DNA of 64,000 nucleotides from Verrucomicrobiales bacterium (GCA_015075445.1 JABTUJ010000012.1:1-64000); one strand, 5' to 3'; positions 47,050 through 55,399 are shown, counted from the first letter of the stretch. Notes: generated from the letters alone by a model not told the origin. Made by a program: numbers and translations.

Positions 47050-48249
47050 CTAGACAAGATGCCCCATCTTCTCCCGCTTGGTCTTGAGGTAGCCCGCGTT
47101 GTGCGGGTTGGCGGCGATGCGGATGGGGACCTGCTCGACGATCTCGAGTCCGTAGCCCTCGAGGCCGACGAGTTTCTTGGGGTTGTTCGTGAGCAGACGG
47201 ATCGTGCGGAGGCCGAGGTCGGCGAGGATCTGGGCGCCCAGACCGTACTCGCGCAGGTCCATGGCATAGCCGAGCTGGAGGTTCGCCTCCACGGTGTCGA
47301 GGCCGCCTTCCTGGAGTTTGTAGGCCCGGATCTTGGCCGGCAGACCGATGCCGCGCCCTTCCTGACGCATGTACACGATCACCCCGCGACCCGCCTCGCT
47401 GACCTGCCGCATGGCCTGGTGAAGCTGCGGACCGCAGTCGCAACGCCGCGAGCCGAAGACGTCGCCGGTCAGGCATTCGCTGTGCACGCGGACCAGCACG
47501 TTCTCGTGACCCGCCACCTCGCCGCACACCAGGGCCAGGTGATTTTGCTGGTCGAGCTTCGATCGGTACAGGTGAAGGTCGAACTCGCCGAAGTCCGTCG
47601 GCAGCTTGACCGTCTCGACGCGTTCGACCAGCCGCTCGCGGGTGCGCCGATGACTGATGAGGGCCTCGATCGTGCCCAGCTTGAGGCGGTGTTTGCGGGC
47701 GAACCGACGCAACTCGGGCAGCCGGGCCATGTTGCCGTCGTCGCTCATGATCTCGCAGATGACGGCAATGGGGCGGCAGCCGGCCAGGGTGGCCAGGTCC
47801 ACGGCAGCCTCGGTGTGGCCCGCGCGCTGCAGCACACCGCCGGCCTTGCTCCGCAAGGGAAAGACGTGGCCGGGCTGGACCAGGTCGCTCGGCGTCGCGG
47901 TGGGGTCGGCCATCACCATGATCGTCCGGGCGCGGTCGGTGGCACTGATGCCGGTGGTAATGCCCCGCGCGGCGTCGACGCTGACCTGGAAATCCGTTTT
48001 GAACGACTCCCGGTTCTGCGTGACCATCCGCTCGATGCCCAGTTGCTGGAGACGCTCCGAGCTGGTGGGCACGCAGATCAGGCCGCGACCGAACCGCGCC
48101 ATAAAGTTGACATGCTCCGGGGAGACGTGCTCGGCGGCCATGATCAGGTCGCCTTCGTTCTCGCGGTCGGCATCGTCCACCAGAATGACCATGCGGCCCC
48201 GGCGGATTTCCGCCACGAGCGCCTCGATGGAATCGAACTCCGCTTTCAT
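47050..48249 (-). CDS. ribBA: Bifunctional 3,4-dihydroxy-2-butanone 4-phosphate synthase / GTP cyclohydrolase II
   Basis: 399 residues. The N-terminal half (about 1-200) is RibB: VILVDDADRENEGDLIMAAEHV, ERMVTQNRESFKTDFQVSVDA, GHVFPLRSKAGGVLQRAGHTEAAVDLATLAG. The C-terminal half is RibA: VLVRVHSECLTGDVFGSRRCDCGPQL with three zinc-binding cysteines, VYMRQEGRGIGL, LLTNNPKKLVGLEGYGLEIVEQVPI. It supplies both branches of riboflavin precursor synthesis. The 140-base gap to the divergent pabB should carry both promoters; no FMN riboswitch consensus is visible there. Confidence 0.95.
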   Translation of the reverse strand: MKAEFDSIEALVAEIRRGRMVILVDDADRENEGDLIMAAEHVSPEHVNFMARFGRGLICVPTSSERLQQLGIERMVTQNRESFKTDFQVSVDAARGITTGISATDRARTIMVMADPTATPSDLVQPGHVFPLRSKAGGVLQRAGHTEAAVDLATLAGCRPIAVICEIMSDDGNMARLPELRRFARKHRLKLGTIEALISHRRTRERLVERVETVKLPTDFGEFDLHLYRSKLDQQNHLALVCGEVAGHENVLVRVHSECLTGDVFGSRRCDCGPQLHQAMRQVSEAGRGVIVYMRQEGRGIGLPAKIRAYKLQEGGLDTVEANLQLGYAMDLREYGLGAQILADLGLRTIRLLTNNPKKLVGLEGYGLEIVEQVPIRIAANPHNAGYLKTKREKMGHLV

Positions 48250-48389
48250 GTCCCGGGGGGAGGTTAGGGAACGGCCGGCCGGAGGCGAGCTTCAAATCGT
48301 CGACAGCAGGCGAGGCGGAGGTACGAAAAGCGCGGCCTTGCGTGCGACCGGGCTGGCGCCGTGTCCGGGACGCGATACACTGCCCGGCG

Positions 48390-49823
48390 ATGCGCACCCG
48401 GCTGCTCCGCGTCCCGACCGCCCACACGGCCCGCAGTCTGGCCGGCCGGGTGCGGGACCGCGGCGGGCTCGTGCTGCTCGAAAGTGCGCAGCGTGTTCCC
48501 GAGCAGGGACGCTACTCGATGGTGGCGGTCGAGCCCCTGTTCACGTTCCGCGCAACCGGAGCGCGGCTTGAGCGCCGCTGCGGAACCCAACTCACCGTGG
48601 AGCCGGGCGATCCCTGGCCCTGGCTCGAGTCCTGGCTCGAGCCCTTCGAACTGGCAAGCGACGACGACCTGCCTTTCCCCGCCGGGGGATGCTTCGGCTA
48701 TTGGGGCTACGAATTGCGGCAGTTTGTCGAACCGAAGCTGCGCCCTCACCCGGTGGCGGACCTGCCCCTGCCGGACTGCTGGCTCGGGTTCCACGACAGT
48801 CTCGTCGTCTTCGATCATGCTCGCGACGAGACGTGGATTGTCGCCACCGGCTTTGAACCGGACGGCCGACGCTCGGTGCGGCGGGCGGACGAGCGCGTGG
48901 CGTTCTGGCAGGAACTGCTGGCCACGCCACCGACCCCCGAGCCGTCACGAACCGCGGTGCCGCGGGTCAAATCAGACTCGTCGGCGATCCCCGGCATCGA
49001 CTCTGACGATGCCAGGCGGGCGGCTTACCTCGAACAAGTGCGGCGGGCGCAGCAGTACATCCGCCAGGGGGACATCTACCAGGTCAACCTCGCGCAACGT
49101 TGGTTCGTCCCGGGCGTAACAGACGTGTGGGCGCTCCACGTGGCATTGGCCGCGCGCTCGCCCGCCCCGTTCGCCGCTTATCTCGAAGGCGAGGACTTCG
49201 CGATCACGAGCGCCTCCCCCGAGTTGTTCCTGAAGTTCGACAGTGACCGCGTCCTGACGCGTCCGATCAAGGGCACCCGCCCCCGCGGGGAAACTGCGGT
49301 TGAAGACGGAGAGTTGGCGGCTGCTTTGCAGGCGAGCCCGAAGGAACGGGCCGAACTGCTCATGATCACCGACCTCCTGCGCAACGATCTGGGCCGGGTT
49401 TGCCGGTACGGTTCCGTCCGAGTTCCCGAACTGCAACGGCTCGAGTCCTATGCGCAGGTGCAACACCTGGTCGCGACGGTGACCGGCGAACTGCAGCCCG
49501 GGATCAGCCAGGCGCGGGCTTTGGCAACGTGTTTCCCCGGCGGCAGCGTGACCGGCGCACCCAAGTTCCGGGCCATGCAGATCATCGACGAACTCGAACC
49601 CGTCGGGCGGGGCCCCTACACGGGGTGCCTCGGCTACTTGGGGTTCAACCGCCGCAGCCAGTTGAGCATCATCATTCGGGCGGCCTTCGGCGGGCCACCG
49701 GGGCTCTGGTACTACGCCGGGTCGGGGATTGTGGCCGACTCGGAGCCGGCGGCGGAGTACGCCGAGACGCTGGCCAAGGTGAGGGCTCTGCGCGAAATCC
49801 TTGACACAAACGCGGCCGCTTGA
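48390..49823 (+). CDS. pabB: Aminodeoxychorismate synthase component I
   Basis: 477 residues from the ATG at 48390. The chorismate-utilising domain contains GDIYQVNLAQRW, YLEGEDFAITSASPELFL, TRPIKGTRPRGE (the PIKGT signature of PabB rather than the PIAGT of TrpE), LLMITDLLRNDLGRVC, LVATVTGEL, FPGGSVTGAPKFRAMQIIDELEP and YYAGSGIVADS. The N-terminal domain (LLESAQRVPEQGRYSMVAVEP) is also kept. It makes 4-amino-4-deoxychorismate for folate. The next gene is a class IV aminotransferase, likely the lyase for the following step. Confidence 0.93.
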   Translation: MRTRLLRVPTAHTARSLAGRVRDRGGLVLLESAQRVPEQGRYSMVAVEPLFTFRATGARLERRCGTQLTVEPGDPWPWLESWLEPFELASDDDLPFPAGGCFGYWGYELRQFVEPKLRPHPVADLPLPDCWLGFHDSLVVFDHARDETWIVATGFEPDGRRSVRRADERVAFWQELLATPPTPEPSRTAVPRVKSDSSAIPGIDSDDARRAAYLEQVRRAQQYIRQGDIYQVNLAQRWFVPGVTDVWALHVALAARSPAPFAAYLEGEDFAITSASPELFLKFDSDRVLTRPIKGTRPRGETAVEDGELAAALQASPKERAELLMITDLLRNDLGRVCRYGSVRVPELQRLESYAQVQHLVATVTGELQPGISQARALATCFPGGSVTGAPKFRAMQIIDELEPVGRGPYTGCLGYLGFNRRSQLSIIIRAAFGGPPGLWYYAGSGIVADSEPAAEYAETLAKVRALREILDTNAAA

Positions 49824-49884
49824 GCCCATTGGGGCGTCGCCGCCCCCCGGCGGGGCGGTCGGTCAGGGCGTAGGGATTAAACTC

Positions 49885-50775
49885 ATGGTTGTCTATCTTA
49901 ACGGCGAGTTCCTTCCGGAGGAGCAGGCGCACGTATCGGTATTCGATCGGGGCTTTCTCTACGGAGACAGCCTGTTTGAAACTATGCGGGTTTGTCATCG
50001 GCGGGTCTTCCGGTGGCACCAGCACATGGAGCGGTTTCTCCGCGGCTGCGAACACCTGGGGATCCGGTGTCCACTGCCCGTCAATGAGCTCCGCGACGTG
50101 AGCCGCAAGCTGATCGAGGCCAACCAGCTCCCGCACGCGCTCCTGCGGCTGACGCTGTCCCGTGGCGTGGGACCCCGCGGCTACTCGCCGGCCGGTGCCG
50201 ACTCGCCGACCCTGGTCCTGGCCATGTACCCGGCGGAACCCCTCGATCCCACCCAGCCCACACGATGGCGCCTGGTCACCTCGTCCTTCCGCCTCCCCCC
50301 AGCCGACGGGCTCGCCTCGCACAAGAGCGGCAGCAAGCTCCTGCAAGTGATGGCCCGCCGGGAAGCCGAGGCGGCCGACGCCGATGAAGCCCTGCTCGTG
50401 AACACCCAGGGCGAGGTGGCGGAGGGCGCCAGCGCCAACCTCTTCTGGACACGCGGCCCCGTCGTCTACACGTCCCCGACCGCCGTGGGCGTCCTGCCCG
50501 GCGTCACCCGCGCGGTCGTCCTCGAGATCTGCGCCACCCAGGGGATCCCGGTCAAGAAACGGCTGACCAAAGTCGAGATGCTCCGCGGTTCCGACGCCCT
50601 GTTCCTGACCAACAGCGTCCAGGGGATCATCGACGTCGAGTCGCTCGATGGCCACGCCTTCCTCGGGAGTTCGCTGGTCCAGCGGCTGCGACAGGCCTTC
50701 GCCGATGCCTTCAACAAGGAATGCGGCGTGACCTCCGCCACGGCGACGCACCCCTCCCCGGCCACCGCCGAGTGA
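49885..50775 (+). CDS. pabC: Class IV aminotransferase, probable aminodeoxychorismate lyase
   Basis: 296 residues from the ATG at 49885 with AGGG nine bases upstream. The fold-type IV PLP signature is present: VYLNGEFLPEEQAHVSVFDRGFLYGDSLFETMRV, the lysine in ASHKSGSKLLQVMARREAE, EALLVNTQGEVAEGASANLFW, GVLPGVTRAVVLEIC and ALFLTNSVQGIIDVESLDG. Class IV enzymes include PabC, branched-chain and D-amino-acid aminotransferases. Its position 61 bases after pabB favours the folate role (4-amino-4-deoxychorismate to 4-aminobenzoate and pyruvate), but sequence alone does not exclude the others. Confidence 0.85.
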   Translation: MVVYLNGEFLPEEQAHVSVFDRGFLYGDSLFETMRVCHRRVFRWHQHMERFLRGCEHLGIRCPLPVNELRDVSRKLIEANQLPHALLRLTLSRGVGPRGYSPAGADSPTLVLAMYPAEPLDPTQPTRWRLVTSSFRLPPADGLASHKSGSKLLQVMARREAEAADADEALLVNTQGEVAEGASANLFWTRGPVVYTSPTAVGVLPGVTRAVVLEICATQGIPVKKRLTKVEMLRGSDALFLTNSVQGIIDVESLDGHAFLGSSLVQRLRQAFADAFNKECGVTSATATHPSPATAE

Positions 50776-50818
50776 CCCCTTGGTCGGGCCCTCCTCGAAC
50801 CCCGTCCTCCCAGGCACC

Positions 50819-51097
50819 GTGTCGCCTTCCCTCCCTTCCGCTCCCCGGCTGCGCGACCTCAAGGCCGCCGCCCAGCGCCTCGAGCCCTGCCTCAAGATAG
50901 GCAAGGCCGGGGTCACCGACGCGTTCCTCGCCGCCCTCGGGCAGGCCCTGGACGATCACGAACTCGTCAAAGTGAAATTCGAGGCCTTTAAGGAGGAAAA
51001 GAAGGTCCTGGCCCCGGCCATCGCCGAGCGCACGGCCAGCCAGTTGGTCCAGCGCGTGGGCAACGTGGCCGTCTTCTACCGGCGACGTGCGGGCTGA
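50819..51097 (+). CDS. yhbY: YhbY-family (CRM domain) RNA-binding protein
   Basis: 92 residues from a GTG at 50819; a TTG at 50780 would add 13 residues. The CRM fold is recognisable: LRDLKAAAQRLEPCLKIGKAGVTDAFLAALGQALDDHELVKVKF, the GxxG loop as GKAG, and a final QLVQRVGNVAVFYRR. YhbY binds pre-50S ribosomal particles and takes part in ribosome assembly. It follows pabC by about 40 bases on the same strand and ends 8 bases before a convergent gene. Confidence 0.9.
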   Translation: MSPSLPSAPRLRDLKAAAQRLEPCLKIGKAGVTDAFLAALGQALDDHELVKVKFEAFKEEKKVLAPAIAERTASQLVQRVGNVAVFYRRRAG

Positions 51098-51104
51098 GCC
51101 CCGG

Positions 51105-51923
51105 TCACCAGTACTCCTCCACGTGGAGCGTGCCGATCTCCCGGCCGTGGTCGGCCCGGAACCCCCGCGCCTCCAGCCAGGCCTTCGCCGACTTCACCAT
51201 GTCCGGGTTGCCGCACAGGAAAACGTCGGCCCGCACCGGATCCAGCGGGACCCCGGTCTCCTTCTCGATGACCCCCGCCTCGAGCAACGCCTGGATCCGA
51301 CCCGTGTGACCGAGAAACGTCGGGTCCGCTTCGGGCCGTGTGATGCTCGGCAGGTACGTGAAGTTGGGGCGAAGCCGCGCCAGGCTCTCGAGCTCACCCC
51401 GGTAGCCCAGGTCCCAACTGTACCGCGCGCCGTGCAACACCACGAAACGACGCTCGGTCTCCGTGATCAGCAAAGTGCGCAGCATCGACACGTAGGGCGC
51501 CAGGCCCGTGCCCGTGGCGATCAGGACCGCCGCCTTCCCGGGCGCCACCCGGTCCAGCGTGAACACCCCGCTGGCCTTCGGCCCCAGAAACAACCGCCCG
51601 CCATGCCCGAGCGCAAACAGCCGCGGCGTCAGTTGCCCGCTCGTGATGAGCGTCAGGTAGAACTCCAGGTAGCGACGCTCCACGCTCGACGACGCAATGC
51701 TGTAAGCCCGCCGGATCAGCTTGTCCGGCTCGGCCACCTCCTCCTCCGCCGCAGCTTCCGGCACCCGCGGTTCGTGCCCCAGCAGGCCGAGAACGGCAAA
51801 CTGGCCGGGCTTGAAATCAAACAGCACCCCGTCGGGACGGACCCTCAAGATCAGCAGTTGCGGATGGATCTCCTCGCGGCCAATGACGGCGGCATTGTAC
51901 GGGCTGGATTCGGTCTGGCTCAT
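51105..51923 (-). CDS. fpr: Ferredoxin/flavodoxin-NADP+ reductase
   Basis: 272 residues. The FAD-binding domain has FDFKPGQFAVLGL and the RRAYSIASSS motif (RxYS). The NADP domain has VLIATGTGLAPYVSMLRTLL, YRGELESLARL, FLGHTGRIQALLEAG and VFLCGNPDMVKSAKAWLEARGF, and it ends in LHVEEYW with a C-terminal aromatic residue that stacks on FAD, as in bacterial-type FprA. It moves electrons between NADPH and ferredoxin or flavodoxin, for biosynthesis or oxidative-stress defence. A short Glu/Ala-rich insertion (PEAAAEEEVAEPD) lies just before the RAYS motif. Confidence 0.92.
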   Translation of the reverse strand: MSQTESSPYNAAVIGREEIHPQLLILRVRPDGVLFDFKPGQFAVLGLLGHEPRVPEAAAEEEVAEPDKLIRRAYSIASSSVERRYLEFYLTLITSGQLTPRLFALGHGGRLFLGPKASGVFTLDRVAPGKAAVLIATGTGLAPYVSMLRTLLITETERRFVVLHGARYSWDLGYRGELESLARLRPNFTYLPSITRPEADPTFLGHTGRIQALLEAGVIEKETGVPLDPVRADVFLCGNPDMVKSAKAWLEARGFRADHGREIGTLHVEEYW

Positions 51924-52057
51924 GCTATCGAGCCGGGGAGTTTATGGACCCGAAACCGCTTGGCCAGCCGGAAAGCAGCCGGAGAACGGCCGGGCGGTTT
52001 GGCCTACGCTGCCTCCCCGCGCTCGACATCGGGCCCGGGCGGGCGCACTGTCCCGTC

Positions 52058-52621
52058 ATGGCGCTCACTCCCTCGAACATGCTGGCGCTGGGCACGCCGG
52101 CCCCCGATTTTGCCCTGCCCGACACCACCGGCCGGACCGTGCGGTTGGCGGACTTCGCTTCCGCGCCGGCGCTGGTGGTCATGTTTATCTGCAACCATTG
52201 CCCCTACGTGAAACACGTCCGGGCCGGCCTGGCCCAGTTCGGCCGGGACCTCCAGGGCCGGGGCGTGGCGGTCGTGGCCATCAGCGCAAATGACCCGGAG
52301 CAGTATCCGGAGGACAGTCCCGCGAAGATGGCCGAGGAAGTGCGGCAGGCCGGCTACGTCTTCCCGTACCTGCACGACGCCTCGCAAGCGGTGGCCAGGG
52401 CCTATCGCGCCGCGTGCACTCCGGACTTCTACCTCTTCGACGCCCAGCGCCGCCTGGTGTACCGCGGGCAGTTCGACGAAAGCCGGCCCGGCAACAACGT
52501 GCCCGTGACGGGGAAAGACCTGCGGGCGGCGGTGGAAGCGGTGCTGGCTGGACGACCGGTGGCCGGTGACCAGAAACCGAGCATCGGCTGCAACATCAAG
52601 TGGAAGACCGGCCGGGGCTGA
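52058..52621 (+). CDS. AhpC/TSA-type thioredoxin-fold redoxin
   Basis: 187 residues from the ATG at 52058. The typical opening LGTPAPDFALPDTTGRTVRLADF leads to VVMFICNHCPYVKHV, where CNHCP holds a redox-active or metal-binding cysteine pair, then AISANDPEQYPEDSPAKMAEEV, YLHDASQAVARAYRAACTPDFYLFDAQRRLVYRGQFDESRPGN and a final PSIGCNIKWK. This is the cytoplasmic thioredoxin-family subgroup with the CNHCPYV motif and CNIKWK tail, found in many phyla without a fixed role, probably peroxide or thiol reduction. No signal peptide. Confidence 0.88.
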   Translation: MALTPSNMLALGTPAPDFALPDTTGRTVRLADFASAPALVVMFICNHCPYVKHVRAGLAQFGRDLQGRGVAVVAISANDPEQYPEDSPAKMAEEVRQAGYVFPYLHDASQAVARAYRAACTPDFYLFDAQRRLVYRGQFDESRPGNNVPVTGKDLRAAVEAVLAGRPVAGDQKPSIGCNIKWKTGRG

Positions 52622-52661
52622 GGGGTCGCAGTGGACTACCCGGCCGGGACGACTGACCATG

Positions 52662-52824
52662 GAATCGGTGGGATAGACGTTCGGGCAATGGCCCCGCAGA
52701 TTCAGAGCGACCGCAGATGGGGCAGGAGGGCGAAGTGAACCGGGGACCGGCGCAGCGCAGGTTCCATCAGCGGGGGCTCTGAATCGGTGGGATGAACGTT
52801 CGGGCAATGGCCCCGCAGGTTCAG
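52662..52824. repeat. 44-bp direct repeat pair
   Basis: Copies at 52662-52705 and 52781-52824 start GAATCGGTGGGAT and end CGCAG(A/G)TTCAG, with three differences in 44 bases and a 119-base period. They lie between the redoxin gene and the REP-like element. Confidence 0.85.
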
Positions 52825-52827
52825 CTC

Positions 52828-52923
52828 AGGGGTCAGTCAATAGTATTGATAACTGTCGGAGGTACACCGAGCCGCAGCCGGGTGCAGAGCCAGAAAAAAG
52901 CACGATACTATGGACTGACCCCT
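52828..52923. repeat. REP-like element with AGGGGTCAGTC...ATAGTAT inverted ends
   Basis: Left arm 52828-52847 (AGGGGTCAGTCAATAGTATT) and right arm 52904-52923 (the reverse complement, two or three differences) bound a 96-base unit. Similar ends are known from REP/REPIN sequences mobilised by RAYT (Y1) transposases. No RAYT gene is in the window. The right arm contains the stop codon of the glycosyltransferase gene. Confidence 0.75.
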
Positions 52924-53648
52924 GGGCGTGGTCGGCGGCGCAGACCGTTCTGGAACCAGAGCCGCCACACCATGCCCAGGGCCTCGAACACGATCTTGCG
53001 CGACATCTTCGAGGTGCCCTGGAAGCGGTCGGTGAAGATGATCGGCACCTCCGCCACGCGCAGACCCTGCCGCCAGAGCTTGTGCGTCATCTCGATCTGG
53101 AAGCTGTAGCCGTTCGAGTGGATCCGATCAAGATCCACGGCCTCGAGGGCGCGACGCCGGAAACACTTGAACCCGCCCGTCGGGTCCGAAAAGGGCATGC
53201 CGGTGACGAGCCGGACGTATTGGGCGGCGCCGAGGCTGAGCAGGAGCCGCGGCAACGGCCAGTTGATGACCCGAATGCCCTGGGCATAGCGCGACCCCAG
53301 CACAAGATCGGCATTCTGCGCCGCAGCGAGGAACCGCGGGATGTCGTTCGGATCGTGCGAAAAGTCGCCGTCCATCTCGAAGATAAACTCGTAGGTCCGG
53401 GCGAGTGCCCAGGCGAAGCCGGCGCAGTAAGCCCGCCCCAAGCCGGCCTTTTCCGGCCGGTGCAGCACATGCACGGCGGGTATCTGCGCCGCGAGTTCGT
53501 CGGCCAGAACGCCCGTGCCGTCCGGTGAGTTGTCGTCCACTATGAGCAAGTCGACCGGCGTGGGAAGCCCGACGACGCGCTGCACCAGCGCGCGCAGGTT
53601 GTCGCGCTCGTTATACGTCGGAACGATGACCAGGGTGTCGTGGGCCAT
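52908..53648 (-). CDS. Polyprenol-phosphate mannosyl/glucosyltransferase (GT2, DPM1-like)
   Basis: 246 residues from the ATG at 53648. GT2 features: LVIVPTYNERDNLRALVQRV, DLLIVDDNSPDGTGVLADEL, FIFEMDGDFSHDPNDIPRFL (DxD-type metal site), LVLGSRYAQG, GMPFSDPTGGFKCFRRRALEAVDLDRI and GYSFQIEMTHKLWRQGLRVAEVPIIFTDRFQGTSKMSRKIVFEAL. It lacks the C-terminal membrane helices of longer relatives, like eukaryotic and actinobacterial Dpm1. It should transfer a sugar from a nucleotide donor to a lipid phosphate at the inner membrane. The last residues RPGVSP and the TAG come from a REP-like repeat. Confidence 0.9.
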   Translation of the reverse strand: MAHDTLVIVPTYNERDNLRALVQRVVGLPTPVDLLIVDDNSPDGTGVLADELAAQIPAVHVLHRPEKAGLGRAYCAGFAWALARTYEFIFEMDGDFSHDPNDIPRFLAAAQNADLVLGSRYAQGIRVINWPLPRLLLSLGAAQYVRLVTGMPFSDPTGGFKCFRRRALEAVDLDRIHSNGYSFQIEMTHKLWRQGLRVAEVPIIFTDRFQGTSKMSRKIVFEALGMVWRLWFQNGLRRRPRPGVSP

Positions 53649-55399
53649 GATCGGTTGGCGGGGAGGGTAGCCATTTGCGTGCCGGAGGCAACGACACAAG
53701 CGGACACCAGCGGGCTTGGCAAACCCGCCTGCGGACCTGAGGCTCCCCGGAGATGAGCTTGAAGCCTGCTTCCGCCCTGTCGTCCGTCTGCCTGACACTC
53801 GGGTTGGTCACTGCGGGCGTGCCGGTCACAGGGTTGGCCCAAGACCCAGCGCGCTTCGCGACGGAGATCGCTGCGTTTGAGCGGATGGACGCCACGAAGC
53901 CTCCGCCGGCCCGGCCGGTGCTGTTCGCGGGTTCTTCGAGTCTGCGGCTGTGGCCGGACCTGCCGGGCGTGTTCCCGGAGTGCCCGGTCTTGAATCGCGG
54001 GTTTGGCGGCTCCCAGATGAGCGATCTGCTCCACTACTTCGACCGCGTGGTAACGCGCTACGAACCGGCGGTGGTGGTGGTGTACGAGGGCGACAATGAC
54101 CTGGCCGAGGGAAAGTCCGTTGAACAGGTGTACGCGGACTGCACGCGCTTCGTCGACCGCATGCGGCGCGAGTTGCCCGGTACGGAGATGATCTTCATTG
54201 CGGTCAAGCCCAGTCCCAGCCGGGCAAAGCATCTCGAGGCGCAGCGCGACTTGAACGACCGCCTGCAACGTTTGGCCGAGCAGCAAACCAGCGTGGCCTT
54301 CGTGGATGTGTTCACCCCCATGCTGGGCGCGGACGGGCAACCCCGACCCGAGCTGTTCCAGGAGGACCGGTTGCACCTCAACGCGGCCGGGTACGAACTG
54401 TGGCGCGAACGCGTAGGCGCGGCGCTGGCAGCCTGGTCGGCGCGTCAAGCCGGGCGCACCTCGGCGGCTGGCCACTGAATCGAAGGCCATTCGGGCGAAG
54501 TCCTCGCCTGGCTGTTCCATGCCCGCGGTGAGCGATGACGTGAGGAGGCGTTGTGGGCCAGAGCAGCCCCAACGCCTCCTCACGTCGTCGCCTACGTGGG
54601 TAGGGGATTTCAGGCTAGCCACCGTCATGCCGCCATCCACACCGAGGTTCTGGCCCGTGACAAAAGCCGCGGCGTCACTCGCCAGAAACGTCACGACCGC
54701 TCCCACGTCATCGGGCAACCCCCAGCGCCCGGCGGGGATGCGGGCCCGGTAGGCGTCCTTCTCCTCCTGCGGATCGTGGGCGTGGCGCTCGACGGGGATC
54801 CAGCCCGGCGAAACGGTGTTGGCGGTGATGCCGAACGGCGCGAGTTCCGTCGCCAGGCTGCGGGTCAGCCCGATCTGCCCGCCTTTGGCCGCGACGTAGG
54901 GGCTGAAGTGCGGGACGCCCAGATGGAAGACCTCGGAGCCGATGTTGATGAGGCGGCCCCAGCGCCGTTGTTTCATGGCGGGCACGCAGCCCTGGGCGAG
55001 GAGGAAGGGGCTCTTCACGAAGTAATCCAGCATGGTCTGGCAGAACGCCCAGTCGTAGTCCTCGAGCGGTTTGTGCGGCTGATCGCACGTCGCGTTGGGC
55101 ACCAGAATATCCACCGCTCCCAATCGTTCGCGGATGGCCGTCAGCAGGCGCGTGATTTCGGCGACGTCTGTCACGTCGGCCTGCACCAGAATGCCGTCGT
55201 GACCCTGGCCGCGGAACGCCTCAAACGTCCGCTCGGCCCGCTCGCGGTTATGGCAGTAGTTGAAGGCGACGCGGGCGCCGGCTTGGCCGAGGGCAAAGGC
55301 GATGGCCTTGCCCAGGCCGGTCGAACTGCCGGTGACCAGGGCCACCCGACCCTCCAGGGAGCGGGCACCGGGACGGCTGACGGAAGCGGAAGAACTCAT
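53540..55399 (-). CDS. SDR-family oxidoreductase with abnormal read-through extension
   Basis: Start at 55399. The first 260 residues are a complete classical SDR: VALVTGSSTGLGKAIAFALG (Rossmann TGxxxGxG), LVQADVTDV, DILVPNATC, LINIGSEVF with the catalytic Ser, SPYVAAKGG (YxxxK), NTVSPGWIP and TGQNLGVDGGMTVASL, where the family normally ends (about 54610). The frame then enters a 60-base palindromic repeat (54537-54597) that offers no stop. It continues antisense through the whole SGNH hydrolase gene and into the glycosyltransferase gene, stopping only at 53540 (619 residues). I believe only the 54610-55399 part is under selection; the rest is a non-biological tail. NAD(P)-dependent; substrate unknown. 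Confidence 0.7.
   Translation of the reverse strand: MSSSASVSRPGARSLEGRVALVTGSSTGLGKAIAFALGQAGARVAFNYCHNRERAERTFEAFRGQGHDGILVQADVTDVAEITRLLTAIRERLGAVDILVPNATCDQPHKPLEDYDWAFCQTMLDYFVKSPFLLAQGCVPAMKQRRWGRLINIGSEVFHLGVPHFSPYVAAKGGQIGLTRSLATELAPFGITANTVSPGWIPVERHAHDPQEEKDAYRARIPAGRWGLPDDVGAVVTFLASDAAAFVTGQNLGVDGGMTVASLKSPTHVGDDVRRRWGCSGPQRLLTSSLTAGMEQPGEDFARMAFDSVASRRGAPGLTRRPGCQRRAYAFAPQFVPGRVEVQPVLLEQLGSGLPVRAQHGGEHIHEGHAGLLLGQTLQAVVQVALRLEMLCPAGTGLDRNEDHLRTGQLAPHAVDEARAVRVHLFNGLSLGQVIVALVHHHHRRFVARYHAVEVVEQIAHLGAAKPAIQDRALREHARQVRPQPQTRRTREQHRPGRRRLRGVHPLKRSDLRREARWVLGQPCDRHARSDQPECQADGRQGGSRLQAHLRGASGPQAGLPSPLVSACVVASGTQMATLPANRSWPTTPWSSFRRITSATTCARWCSASSGFPRRSTCS
53753..54478 (+). CDS. Secreted SGNH/GDSL-family hydrolase
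   Basis: 241 residues with a signal peptide (SALSSVCLTLGLVTAGVPVTGLAQ). The four SGNH blocks are visible: VLFAGSSSLRLWPDLP (nucleophile Ser), NRGFGGSQMSDLL (Gly), VVVYEGDNDLAEGKSVEQV (Asn), and DRLHLNAAGYELWR with the Asp-His pair. The family removes acetyl or other acyl groups from carbohydrates or lipids outside the cytoplasm. It is divergent from the glycosyltransferase gene (104 bases between starts) and convergent with the SDR gene. Confidence 0.9.
   Translation: MSLKPASALSSVCLTLGLVTAGVPVTGLAQDPARFATEIAAFERMDATKPPPARPVLFAGSSSLRLWPDLPGVFPECPVLNRGFGGSQMSDLLHYFDRVVTRYEPAVVVVYEGDNDLAEGKSVEQVYADCTRFVDRMRRELPGTEMIFIAVKPSPSRAKHLEAQRDLNDRLQRLAEQQTSVAFVDVFTPMLGADGQPRPELFQEDRLHLNAAGYELWRERVGAALAAWSARQAGRTSAAGH
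54537..54597. repeat. Palindromic relative of the GTAGG element at the SDR 3' end
   Basis: Perfect 17-base arms (54537-54553 GACGTGAGGAGGCGTTG, and 54570-54586 its reverse complement) with a 16-base loop, extended by TCGCCTAC. The minus strand GTAGGCGACGACGTGAGG resembles the start of the 40451 and 46567 elements. It can form a long hairpin. Confidence 0.85.

Noticed and set aside
48250..48389. FMN riboswitch upstream of ribBA
   Set aside because: The 140-base gap does not contain the conserved FMN-element sequence blocks.
46565..48427. A single 620-codon minus-strand frame that includes ribH
   Set aside because: Its first two thirds are an out-of-frame reading of ribBA; real ribH starts at 47044 or 47032.
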